DNA from: Hyphomicrobium_A sp964493785 | Lineage (GTDB): Bacteria; Pseudomonadota; Alphaproteobacteria; Rhizobiales; Hyphomicrobiaceae | Assembly (NCBI GenBank): GCA_964493785.1 | Contig: CAZBPM010000018.1 | Location: 37,249 to 101,248, forward strand | DNA length: 64,000 nt | Reading direction: 5' to 3' | Shown: positions 24,025 to 32,348 of the stretch, piece after piece | Layout of the letters: the number at the start of each line of letters is the position of its first letter | How positions within the stretch are numbered: the stretch's first letter is position 1 | Translations under genes and position numbers: made by a program | Notes under the pieces: generated by a model | Database searches by the model: none | Told to the model about the DNA's origin: nothing | The model's input: the letters and a program-made list of their open reading frames with translations, nothing else

Positions 24025-25611
24025 ATGGACTATCGGGGGCAGGACCTGGATCTGCGGACTTCGCGGTGGACGGCGTCGTCAACCGATCCGACAGGGTGGC
24101 GCGAGGTGCCTTCATCGACCGCACACGTGCCTTCTCGACCAGCAGGCGGGTCGCGGTCGGGGCCGATCTGGGTCGACGAGACGCTGCTGACCTGCGCCAA
24201 CCACGCTTATGACGTCGCGCTGGGGTATCGGTCCCACGAGGTGCGGATCGAGCACCTGCTGCTCGCGATGACGCGGGTCGAGGCGGCTGCTGCGGGGCTC
24301 GAGGCGCACGGGGTGCGCGTCGCCTCGCTGCGACGGGATACTGCGGTCGCCATTGCCGGGGAGCCGCCCGCAGCGGCAGGCGAGCCAGTGCTGCCTCGCC
24401 GTTCGCACGAGATGGAGGACGTGCTGCGGCTGGCCGCTTCGCGCGCAACGCATCAGGGTCGCCCCGCCAGCATCGACGATCTTTTTCATGTGTTGTGCGA
24501 GGTGGGTGGCGACCTGCCAGGCGGTGATCTCATCGCGCGCTATTTTCCGCGTCCGCCCAGGGAGTATTGGACTTCGGCTCCGCGGGGGCAGCACATCGGT
24601 GCGCATCTGCTGGAGGTGAGCGAAGCGGAGGGACCGCTTGCGGTCGCGCCGCCGCAGCAGCAACAGCCGGTGATCGATCCGGCGTTCGTGCAGACGTTGT
24701 TCGATCGGCTGGCCGACATCGAACGGGTTTTCTCCGAACGCATCTCGGCGGTCGAGCAGGCGCTCGCGCGCCAGCCGCTGCCAGTGGCGATGGATATCGG
24801 ACCAATCGAAAGCCGGCTCGGCGCGATCGAATCTACACTGCTCAGTCGTCCGGCAGATGGCGGCGTCGTCGCCATCGACCCGGCACTTGGCGATCGGCTT
24901 TGGGCGATCGAGCACGCGCTCGGCACAGAGCGCACCGAGCGAAACAGTGCGGTGACTCAGCTTTCGGACGAGATATCTGGCGTGCGCAGCGCAGTCCGGC
25001 TAGCCGCCCAAAATGGCGAGCAGGGACAGCAGCAGCTCGCCGAGCAGGTGCAGCAGGTCGTATCGGAGCTGCAGCTCCTAGCGCAGCAGCTGCGTGGGGC
25101 GATCGAGGGTTCGGAGGGCGATGTCGAGGGCACGACATCTGCGATCGGCGAACGCCTCGTCAGCGTCGAGGCGGCGCTTGCTGCCGTCGATCACAAGGTG
25201 GCCGAGGCCCAGGCCGTCTACAGCTCGGAAATGGCCGAGGTGCACGAAGCGCTGATGAAGATAAACGCCAACCAGCACACGCTGTCCGGCGTGATCGACA
25301 ATTGGCGCAACAACGATTCAGGCGAGATCCATCTGATAAACACGCGCATCGGCGCGGTGCATGAGGATGGCGCCAAGCGGCTCGCGGCAATCGAGAAACT
25401 GTGCGCGGACGTCGATACGCTGTCTCAGCTCGTGCTGGAGGACCGCAGCCAGGAAAAGCGCGGCACCTTCAAGCGGTGGCTGTATGGCACCGAGGATTGG
25501 ATTCGTGCCAGCTGGAAGCGGCCGCGGTCACGTTTCGCCGAGCCTATCGAGCTGAAGCCGGGACGCAGCGGCGGCTTCTGGCCGTTCAACCGACGCAGTT
25601 CCGAAGGCTAG
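24025..25611 (+). CDS. Clp N-domain-like protein with long coiled coil
   Basis: A 528-residue protein. Residues 50-165 resemble the ClpA N domain: TCANHAYDVALGYRSHEVRIEH, LLLAMTRVEAAAAGLEAHGV, PVLPRRSHEMEDVLRLAASRA and IDDLFHVLCEVGGDLPG. No AAA+ ATPase follows. Instead there is a long helical, Gln/Glu-rich region (about residues 210-480) with coiled-coil periodicity and a basic C terminus (KRWLYGTEDWIRASWKRPRSR). It may be an adaptor or scaffold, but the client is unknown. The ATG at 24025 follows GAGGAG. Its TAG stop overlaps the TAG stop of the convergent oxidase gene within one CTAG. Confidence 0.7.
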   Translation: MDYRGQDLDLRTSRWTASSTDPTGWREVPSSTAHVPSRPAGGSRSGPIWVDETLLTCANHAYDVALGYRSHEVRIEHLLLAMTRVEAAAAGLEAHGVRVASLRRDTAVAIAGEPPAAAGEPVLPRRSHEMEDVLRLAASRATHQGRPASIDDLFHVLCEVGGDLPGGDLIARYFPRPPREYWTSAPRGQHIGAHLLEVSEAEGPLAVAPPQQQQPVIDPAFVQTLFDRLADIERVFSERISAVEQALARQPLPVAMDIGPIESRLGAIESTLLSRPADGGVVAIDPALGDRLWAIEHALGTERTERNSAVTQLSDEISGVRSAVRLAAQNGEQGQQQLAEQVQQVVSELQLLAQQLRGAIEGSEGDVEGTTSAIGERLVSVEAALAAVDHKVAEAQAVYSSEMAEVHEALMKINANQHTLSGVIDNWRNNDSGEIHLINTRIGAVHEDGAKRLAAIEKLCADVDTLSQLVLEDRSQEKRGTFKRWLYGTEDWIRASWKRPRSRFAEPIELKPGRSGGFWPFNRRSSEG

Positions 25612-27125
25612 AGGACTTTGCCGGGATTGAGGATGCCGTTGGGATCGAGGGCTGTCTTGATCTTGCGCATCATTGCGATTTCGACCGGGCTCTTGAAGCG
25701 TGCCAGCTCGCTGCGCTTCAGCTGCCCGATACCGTGTTCGGCGGAGATCGATCCTGCGAAGGACGCGATGACGTCGTGCACGGCGCTGGTCATTTCGTTC
25801 CACATTGACAGGTAGGCAGCCTTGTCCATGCCGGGGGGCTGGGACACGTTGTAATGCACGTTGCCGTCGCCGAAGTGTCCGAACACGACCGGCCGCGCGC
25901 CATGGCACACCCGCTCCACCGCGTTGCCGGCCTCGGCGACGAACTCTGGAATGCGCGCCACCGGCACCGAAACGTCGTGCTTGATGCTGCCGCCTTCGTG
26001 GCGCTGGGCTTCGGACGCGCTTTCGCGGAGCTTCCACAACGCCTGCGCCTGGGCCAGCGATCCGGCGATGACGACGTCGGAGACAATGTGCTTTTCGCTC
26101 GCCTCGGAGAAAAGACGCTGCATCGCAGCTTCGGCAGCACCCTCCTCGCTGCTCGACAGCTCGACCAGGACATACCAAGGCGAGGCTTCGCGCAGAGGAA
26201 TGCGCGTTGCGGGAATGTGGCGCGTGACCAGCTCCAGCGTAAAGCCGCTCATGAACTCGAAGGCGGTGAGAGCGCCGGCGCCGCGCGATTCCGCAAGGCG
26301 AAAGAGCGTTGCGATATCTTCAAGTGTCGGCAACGCGGCGAGTGCGACGGCGGTTTCGGCGGGACGTGGGAACAGTCGCAACGTTGCCGCGGTGATGATG
26401 CCGAGCGTGCCCTCGGAGCCGACGAAGAGATCGCGCAAGTCGTAGCCGGTGTTGTCCTTTTTGAGCGTGCGCAGACCGTCCCAGATCTCGCCGTTCGCGG
26501 TCACGACTTCGAGCCCGAGGGTCAGAGCGCGGGCGTTACCATACGCCAACACGCCGGTGCCGCCGGCGTTGGTGGCGAGCACGCCACCGATTTGGCAGCT
26601 TCCTTCCGACGGGAGACTGAGCGGGAAGAGGCGTCCGGCGCGTTCGGCGGCGGCTTGCGCATCGGCGAGCGTGACGCCGGCCTCGACGGTCATGGTGCCG
26701 CCGGCTGCATCGACGCTGCGGACGCTATTGAGGCGGCCCAGCGAGAGCACGACCTGGCTTTGGTCGGGTGAGGGGATCTGGCCGCCGACGAGGCCGGTGT
26801 TGCCGCCCTGCGGGACTATGGCGATACCGGCGTCGTTGGCGATGGAGACGATGTCCGCCACTTGCTGCGTCGAAGCGGGCCGAAGGACGAGTGCCGCGGC
26901 GCCGTGATAGAGCCCGCGCAGCTCGCGCAGGTAGGGCATCTGCTGGTCGGCATCGGTGATGGCATGCGAAGGGCCGACGATCTCTGCCATGAGCGTGAGC
27001 GCGCGCTCACGGCTGGACAGGGCGGGGCCGTTCGTCGGCTCGATCTGGGTGCTCGGCGCTGGCAATCGGGTATCCCGAGGTTGACCGGTCCGGCGACTGT
27101 TGCCGGAAAAAGGGGCGGCCGGCAA
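25608..27125 (-). CDS. FAD-linked oxidase, GlcD/D-lactate or D-2-hydroxyacid dehydrogenase type
   Basis: A flavoprotein of the GlcD/VAO family, up to 505 residues. The FAD-binding domain shows VLRPASTQQVADIVSIAND, IVPQGGNTGLVGGQ, LPSEGSCQIGGVLATNAGGTG and LFVGSEGTLGIITAATLRL; the C-terminal cap holds FGHFGDGNVHYNV and ISAEHGIGQLK, with histidines that usually bind a catalytic metal. It should oxidise a D-2-hydroxy acid, exact substrate unresolved. The start is uncertain: the frame opens at a TTG at 27125, while the first ATG (26990) lies almost at the start of homology. It follows the Sua5 gene by 34 bases. Confidence 0.85.
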   Translation of the reverse strand: MPAAPFSGNSRRTGQPRDTRLPAPSTQIEPTNGPALSSRERALTLMAEIVGPSHAITDADQQMPYLRELRGLYHGAAALVLRPASTQQVADIVSIANDAGIAIVPQGGNTGLVGGQIPSPDQSQVVLSLGRLNSVRSVDAAGGTMTVEAGVTLADAQAAAERAGRLFPLSLPSEGSCQIGGVLATNAGGTGVLAYGNARALTLGLEVVTANGEIWDGLRTLKKDNTGYDLRDLFVGSEGTLGIITAATLRLFPRPAETAVALAALPTLEDIATLFRLAESRGAGALTAFEFMSGFTLELVTRHIPATRIPLREASPWYVLVELSSSEEGAAEAAMQRLFSEASEKHIVSDVVIAGSLAQAQALWKLRESASEAQRHEGGSIKHDVSVPVARIPEFVAEAGNAVERVCHGARPVVFGHFGDGNVHYNVSQPPGMDKAAYLSMWNEMTSAVHDVIASFAGSISAEHGIGQLKRSELARFKSPVEIAMMRKIKTALDPNGILNPGKVL

Positions 27126-27159
27126 ATGGCGCGCGGCATACAGATGGGGATTGCGGCGG

Positions 27160-28113
27160 TCAGCGGGGGGCGGCGGCGCGCTGGAGGCGGTCGTTGATGG
27201 CTTCGCCGAGGCCCGATGCGGGGATCGGCATGACGGCGATCGACGAGGCGCCGCTGGCGTCGAGTACGCGAAGAGCGGCGAAGAGGTTGGCGGCTGCTTC
27301 GGCGAGGTCGCCGGCGGGGCTCAGGTTGATGACCGGGCCGGTCGTCGAGGGAGCATTGGGGCCGAATGCCAGCAGGGCTTCACCGGGGCGCAGGTCGGTG
27401 GCGTCGAGGCGGACTTTCGCCGCCGGGGCGTAATGGCTGAGGAGCTGCCCGGGAGCGCTTGGGCGCGCCGCGTCGATGTCGCCGCGTACGACCCGCGTGC
27501 CCAGTACGGCTTCAATAGTCTCGACGGTCACGGCCCCCGGGCGCAGCAGGATGGGTGCCTCGCCGCGCGCATCGACGATCGTCGATTCAAGTCCGTGCGC
27601 GGTGGCGCCACCGTCGAGCACCACGGCGACTTTGTCTCCGAGGTCGGCTTCGACGTGCGCCGCCTGTGTCGGGCTGACGTGGCCGGAGCGGTTGGCGGAC
27701 GGAGCTGCCAGCGGACGGCCGGTTGCCGCGAGCAATGCGCGGGCAATGGGGTGGTCGGGGGAGCGAACGGCAACGCTGGCGAGGCCGCCGGTGACGAGAT
27801 CCGCCAGCGGGGATGAGGCGCGCTTCTCCAGTACTAGGGTCAGCGGGCCAGGCCAGAAGGCGTCGGCGAGGCGGCGAGCGAGCGGCGTGAACTCGACGTG
27901 CATGTCGCCGGTGTCCGCGTCCAGGACGTGCACGATCAGAGGGTTGAAGCTCGGGCGGCCCTTGGCTTCGAAGATCTGAGCCACGGCACGAGCGTTGGTG
28001 GCGTCGGCGCCGAGCCCGTAGACGGTCTCGGTCGGGAAGGCGACGAGGCGGCCCGCGCGCAGGTGCTCTGCGGCTGCAGCGATCGCTTTGTCATTTGCCT
28101 TCTCGATGGCCAT
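27160..28113 (-). CDS. tsaC: L-threonylcarbamoyladenylate synthase, Sua5 type
   Basis: A 317-residue enzyme making threonylcarbamoyl-AMP for the t6A37 modification of ANN-decoding tRNAs. The YrdC domain contains GRLVAFPTETVYGLGADATN, KGRPSFNPLIVHV, FWPGPLTLVLEK, VRSPDHPIARALL and APSANRSGHVSPTQA. At 317 residues it also has the extra Sua5 C-terminal domain (LSHYAPAAKVRLD, LLAFGPNAPS), so it is the long form rather than the short TsaC. The ATG at 28113 opens at a good distance from the divergent gene. Confidence 0.93.
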   Translation of the reverse strand: MAIEKANDKAIAAAAEHLRAGRLVAFPTETVYGLGADATNARAVAQIFEAKGRPSFNPLIVHVLDADTGDMHVEFTPLARRLADAFWPGPLTLVLEKRASSPLADLVTGGLASVAVRSPDHPIARALLAATGRPLAAPSANRSGHVSPTQAAHVEADLGDKVAVVLDGGATAHGLESTIVDARGEAPILLRPGAVTVETIEAVLGTRVVRGDIDAARPSAPGQLLSHYAPAAKVRLDATDLRPGEALLAFGPNAPSTTGPVINLSPAGDLAEAAANLFAALRVLDASGASSIAVMPIPASGLGEAINDRLQRAAAPR

Positions 28114-28248
28114 CTGGCTTTGGCTCCATGCTGTGCGGCGCCGTCATAGCGCTTCGCATCGGCGAGGGCAAAAGTCGGCGGCACCTGAATTCGGTCCAAA
28201 GGGCGTGTAAGGTTGCGGGCCGGAAGCGGAAACACGGACAGCGGACGA

Positions 28249-29772
28249 ATGCGGCGCGGCCTCGACAACACCCGTTACCTGATGCGTGCCTTGTGCGCGG
28301 TTCTGCTGCTGGCAGCAGCGGTTCCGGCTGCTCAGGCCGATTGGATCTCCCGGCTGGCGCGGATCGGTTCGGAGGTCGGCGAGGTGGCGCCCAAGGCTGG
28401 GCGGATCGGCATCGTCGATCTGGAGCGGGCGGCGACGCACATCCGCGCACTGCCGCCGAGCAGCGGGGCGGCGCTTGCTGCGCATGCGACACCTGAGGGG
28501 CACTGGAAGTTCGTCAACAAGAACGGGGACGTGTTCACGGCGGCGACGCCGGAAGAACTGCAGCGCGTTCTGCCGACGCTGCTGCCAGAGACGCCACCGG
28601 GCTCGAAGCTGGGCATCTATCTGTCCGAGGACACGCTATTCGGCGAGCGCGCGCTGTTGAAAGATCTTCCGCCGGCGGCGACGCTGTATCTCGTCGCTGG
28701 CAAGGAGAGCTATCCGCTCATCACGCGGACGATGACAAACGGCGAAGCGCTGTACGCAGCCGTGCGGCCGAAGCTCATCGTCGAACTGCGCGACCGCGCG
28801 TTGTTCAACGAGGCGCTGGTGCAGCTGGAACGGCCGCTGAGCCGCTCGAGCATCCGGACGCTGGCGCTGGAGCCCGGCAGTCCAGCGACGCTATCGTCTT
28901 ATCCGCGGCTCGATCCCGACACCAAGACCGCGCTTGTCGATGCTGTCGATCCGGCTTCGCTGCCGAGTGCGATTGCATCGGTGCGCGGGCAGACGGTGCT
29001 GGTCACCGGGCGCGTGGAGGGCAACCTCCTCTATTTCCGGCCGTCGAGCGGACCCGAGCAGAGCGTGAAGCTTTCCGACCTGATGGGGTCGGCTGCCGCG
29101 TACGACGTCAATCTCGTCATTCTGCACGCGGCGTCTCCGCGCCAACCGGGTGGGCGCAACTGGCTGTGGCAGCGCATTTCGGTGGGTGGTCTCGACGATG
29201 CGCTGAAGCGGGCAACGCTCGGCGATTTTCTCGATGCGCTGGGGCAGCAGCGGGGCGAGTTCGGCGTGTCGATCATGCGTGAGGGCTCAGGCCGGGTCGC
29301 CATTCGCGCCGTCCCGACCAGCGCCGATGACGGTGCGATCGGCGTGGTCAGCGATCTGTGGACCAATTCGATTTCAAACGTGACCGGCAACGTCGTGACG
29401 AGTGCGGTCGAGGTGCATGCGCGTGATGAGGATCGTCAGCGAGAGATCGATACGCGGATCATACCGGGTGTGCCGGCGTGGATGCAGATCCTCTACCTGA
29501 TCTGCCTGGGTGCCGGTGTGCTCGCGTGGCCGGTTTCCAGCGCGTGGTTCCAGCGTATCTGGCCGTCGGAGCAGCGCGCGGAATATGGAGGGTGGGTTGG
29601 GTATCGCAGCGCACAATTGGCGCGCTTGGCGGCGTTCCTATGGCTATTCCTTCCGATTGTCGGGCTACCGGCGCTGGTTGCCTCGTTCTTCCTGCAATTC
29701 TGGTCGCTTGCGACCTTGTTCGTGCGTGCCGTTCGCCGCCTATTCGCCCGCACCGAGGCGAGAGCGAGTTGA
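28249..29772 (+). CDS. Hypothetical exported/membrane protein
   Basis: A 507-residue protein I cannot place in a family. The ATG at 28249 starts a signal peptide (LMRALCAVLLLAAAVPAAQA). The large central part, about 400 residues, is soluble and presumably periplasmic. Two or three hydrophobic segments lie at the C terminus (MQILYLICLGAGVLAWPVSS, LAAFLWLFLPIVGLPALVASFF, FWSLATLFVRAVRRLF), which would anchor it in the inner membrane. Codon pattern and length support a real gene. No catalytic motif is apparent, and neighbours give no hint. Confidence 0.7.
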   Translation: MRRGLDNTRYLMRALCAVLLLAAAVPAAQADWISRLARIGSEVGEVAPKAGRIGIVDLERAATHIRALPPSSGAALAAHATPEGHWKFVNKNGDVFTAATPEELQRVLPTLLPETPPGSKLGIYLSEDTLFGERALLKDLPPAATLYLVAGKESYPLITRTMTNGEALYAAVRPKLIVELRDRALFNEALVQLERPLSRSSIRTLALEPGSPATLSSYPRLDPDTKTALVDAVDPASLPSAIASVRGQTVLVTGRVEGNLLYFRPSSGPEQSVKLSDLMGSAAAYDVNLVILHAASPRQPGGRNWLWQRISVGGLDDALKRATLGDFLDALGQQRGEFGVSIMREGSGRVAIRAVPTSADDGAIGVVSDLWTNSISNVTGNVVTSAVEVHARDEDRQREIDTRIIPGVPAWMQILYLICLGAGVLAWPVSSAWFQRIWPSEQRAEYGGWVGYRSAQLARLAAFLWLFLPIVGLPALVASFFLQFWSLATLFVRAVRRLFARTEARAS

Positions 29773-29888
29773 GGGAAGGCAGCCTTTCGCCGGTGTCAGC
29801 AGCACTGGCACTTTGCCGTTGCCGCGCGCTAACATAGGCTACCCGTCGCATCAGCCGGGCAGCCATAAGCAACGCGGCACACGCATAA

Positions 29889-30833
29889 ATGTCGACGCTT
29901 CTCCTTACGCATCCTTCGTTCCTCGAACACGACACGGGCATGGGCCACCCTGAGCGGCCCGATCGAATGCGAGCAATCGACAAGGTGCTGTCGCACGAGA
30001 TCTTCAATGGCCTGGAGCGCGCGGAGGCTCCGCTGCGCGAGGATGTCGAGGAGCAGATTCTGCTCGCGCATCCGCAAGGCCATTACGACGGCATGCGTGG
30101 GATCGCGGAGGGCGCGCTCAAGAGCCCGAGGCACATCGACGGCGACACGATCATCTCGGCGGGGACTTGGGACGCGGCGCTGCGCGCCGTCGGCGCCGGG
30201 CTCGCGGCGGTCGATGCGGTGGTCACAGGCAAGGCCGCGAACGCGTTCTGCCAGGTGCGTCCGCCGGGTCATCATGCCGAGGCCAACAGGGCGATGGGGT
30301 TTTGCCTCTTCTCCAACGCGGCCATCGCCGGGCTTTATGCACGCCGGAAGCACGGGGCGGAGCGAGTCGCCGTCGTCGACTTCGACGTGCATCACGGCAA
30401 CGGCACCCAGGATATCTTCTGGTCGGACAAAAACCTGTTCTACGGCTCGACTCACGAGATGCCGCTTTTTCCGGGCACGGGCGCCAAGTCGGAAACGGGC
30501 GTGGGCAACATCGCAAATGCGCCGCTGCGGGCGAGGGACGGGGGCGAGCAGTTCCGCGAGGCGTTCGAATCGCGCATTCTGCCTGAGCTGCACAATTTCG
30601 GCCCTGACATCATCATCATATCGGCGGGGTTCGACGCACATCAGGCCGATCCGCTGGCCAATCTGCGCCTCGTGGAGGCCGATTATCTCTGGGCGACTGA
30701 AAAACTCGCCGACATGGCGAAGCGACACAGCGGCGGGCGTATTGTGTCGATGCTCGAAGGCGGCTACGACCTCACCGCGTTGGCGCGCTCGACGGCCGTT
30801 CATGTGAAGGCTCTGATGGACGCTGGCGCCTAG
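29889..30833 (+). CDS. Histone deacetylase-family (AcuC/HDAC-like) hydrolase
   Basis: A 314-residue zinc amidohydrolase of the bacterial HDAC-like class, probably acting on acetylated polyamines or lysines. Conserved pieces: MGHPERPDRMRAID, FCQVRPPGHHAEANRAMGFCLF (charge-relay histidines), VAVVDFDVHHGNGTQDIFW (zinc Asp and His), and ISAGFDAHQADPLANL (second zinc Asp). There is no signal peptide. It lies directly upstream of xseB, an arrangement found in many Rhizobiales ahead of dxs. Confidence 0.9.
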   Translation: MSTLLLTHPSFLEHDTGMGHPERPDRMRAIDKVLSHEIFNGLERAEAPLREDVEEQILLAHPQGHYDGMRGIAEGALKSPRHIDGDTIISAGTWDAALRAVGAGLAAVDAVVTGKAANAFCQVRPPGHHAEANRAMGFCLFSNAAIAGLYARRKHGAERVAVVDFDVHHGNGTQDIFWSDKNLFYGSTHEMPLFPGTGAKSETGVGNIANAPLRARDGGEQFREAFESRILPELHNFGPDIIIISAGFDAHQADPLANLRLVEADYLWATEKLADMAKRHSGGRIVSMLEGGYDLTALARSTAVHVKALMDAGA

Positions 30834-30909
30834 ACGATTCACGCTTCGGGCTGATAGGGATCGAAGTGACCACGGTCTAGCACAGCATCGAAACGTATCG
30901 GGACGCAGC

Positions 30910-31176
30910 ATGGAAACGGCCAGCACAAAGACGCCGCCAAAGTACGCCGACGTCAGGGATCTGAGCTTCGAGCGTGCGCTGAAGGAACTCGAGAGCATCG
31001 TGACGCGGCTGGAACGCGGCGATGTGGAACTCGAGGAATCGATTGCGATCTACGAGCGCGGCGAAGCCTTGAAAGAGCACTGCGACCGTCTCCTGCGCCA
31101 GGCCGAGGCTAAGGTGGAGAAACTGACCTTCGCCGCGGATGGATCGCCGAAGGGCATCGAGTCGCTGGATCAATAG
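30910..31176 (+). CDS. xseB: Exodeoxyribonuclease VII small subunit
   Basis: An 88-residue helical protein. The signature is SFERALKELESIVTRLERGD followed by VELEESIAIYERGEALKEHC and a lysine-rich heptad tail. Exonuclease VII (XseA plus several XseB) degrades single-stranded DNA from both ends. A short N-terminal extension (TASTKTPPKYADVRD) precedes the core. The gene lies between the HDAC-like gene and dxs. Confidence 0.95.
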   Translation: METASTKTPPKYADVRDLSFERALKELESIVTRLERGDVELEESIAIYERGEALKEHCDRLLRQAEAKVEKLTFAADGSPKGIESLDQ

Positions 31177-31187
31177 GGCAGGCTCGA

Positions 31188-31703
31188 TCAAATCTTGCGG
31201 CTGTCGTAGGCCCAATGCAGCAAGGCTTGCCGCTGACGACGGCGGCAGCGGAGGTCGCACGGTTCGCAGTTTTTCTTGAGCTGCGCGATATGGCGGCGGA
31301 CCGCCTTCCAGCGCTTGATCTGGCGTTCGTCCTCGCCCTCAATGCGCCGGCCCATGTAGTACCGGCAGTACCATTGAAACCATCCGCGCGGATCGTCGTC
31401 GTAGATCCAGCCTTTGCGCTTCCACTCCGATAACGGCTGGCTCGCGTCGACGCCGAAGTAGTTGAGCGAAGGGTCGCGGCCGTGCCTGCCCGGCGCCAGC
31501 TTGGCTCGCGTGAACCAGCTCTCGGGAAACTCCTCGCGCGTGTCGGTCATGTAGCGGCCGCTGAAGACGCCGAGGTGCAGCATCTCGGCGGGTGTCAGCT
31601 CAGGGGCAAATTCTGGATGGAAGTTGCGGCCTCGAGGCTCGACCAGCTCGTAGCGGTAGCCCTGCTGCATCCTGTCATTGACGGTGACCCAGCTTCGTCG
31701 CAT
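31188..31703 (-). CDS. Conserved hypothetical aromatic-rich protein
   Basis: A 171-residue cytosolic protein rich in Trp, Tyr and Arg. I recall the pattern as a conserved but uncharacterised family found in bacteria and fungi: FHPEFAPELTPAEMLHLGVF, GRYMTDTREEFPESWF, DPSLNYFGVDAS, KGWIYDDDPRGWFQWYCRYY and RRRQRQALLHWAYDSRKI. The ATG at 31703 gives the natural N terminus (MRRSWVTVNDRMQQGY), whereas the extension to 31778 looks spurious. The gene is inserted on the opposite strand between xseB and dxs, 11 bases from the xseB stop. Confidence 0.75.
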   Translation of the reverse strand: MRRSWVTVNDRMQQGYRYELVEPRGRNFHPEFAPELTPAEMLHLGVFSGRYMTDTREEFPESWFTRAKLAPGRHGRDPSLNYFGVDASQPLSEWKRKGWIYDDDPRGWFQWYCRYYMGRRIEGEDERQIKRWKAVRRHIAQLKKNCEPCDLRCRRRQRQALLHWAYDSRKI

Positions 31704-31996
31704 TGGCCGTGTCCTTGTGGGAACAGTGTGTGCTGAACTACACAGAAGGCGGGGTCGGGTGCTGCGGCGGATCGTCATCGCAGTTTGAGGGGTTTCTGAA
31801 ATTCTCTTGGTTGGAAACAGCTTAGCGAAAATTGCTGGTTTGACCCAGTAGCCGCTTGCAGCCTGTTGAGGGCCATCAAGGCTGGCTTATGCCTGTTAAC
31901 GCCGTTAGGTTGCCGCCGGCCTAGAGCCGTGGGGGCGTGAATTGTCCTTTTGGTCCGTCGCTTTGGGCTGCGTGTTTATAATTTGGGAGAAGAAAA

Positions 31997-32194
31997 ATGA
32001 AGACCTTGATGGCTCTCGCCGTTGCCCTCAGCACCCTCGCCGTCGCCGGCGTCGCCGCCACCTCGCCCGCCGAGGCCCATTTCAAGAAGAAGCACCATCA
32101 CGCCAAGTTCTACAAGGCGAAGAAGTGCCATAAGTACAAGCACGTCAGCTTCCGCAAGTACAAGGCTTGCAAGATGCACTACAGGCATCACTAA
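31997..32194 (+). CDS. Small exported Lys/His-rich peptide
   Basis: A 65-residue protein with a clear signal peptide (MKTLMALAVALSTLAVAGVAA through SPAEA). The mature part of about 38 residues has roughly 12 Lys, 9 His, 2 Arg, 2 Cys and no acidic residue (FKKKHHHAKFYKAKKCHKYK, then VSFRKYKACKMHYRHH). GGGAGAAGAAAA precedes the ATG and a strong terminator follows, so it is a compact single-gene unit. Metal binding, envelope binding or antimicrobial activity are possible from composition, but nothing is shown. Confidence 0.75.
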   Translation: MKTLMALAVALSTLAVAGVAATSPAEAHFKKKHHHAKFYKAKKCHKYKHVSFRKYKACKMHYRHH

Positions 32195-32219
32195 GCTTCG
32201 GTTGACTGATCGAACAACG

Positions 32220-32249
32220 GCGCGGCTCCCCCCGGAGCCGCGCTTTTTT
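32220..32249 (+). terminator. Rho-independent terminator of the Lys/His-rich peptide gene
   Basis: Perfect 10-bp stem GCGCGGCTCC (32220-32229) with GGAGCCGCGC (32234-32243), CCCC loop, then six T. Confidence 0.92.
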
Positions 32250-32348
32250 ATGTCTCGTTGTTCCTTCCGGAACTCCGCGGCGATTGCTCCCTTGCGAGGT
32301 CGCGACAGTGTGACATAACAATGGATTACCATTGTATGGGATGGCCCC

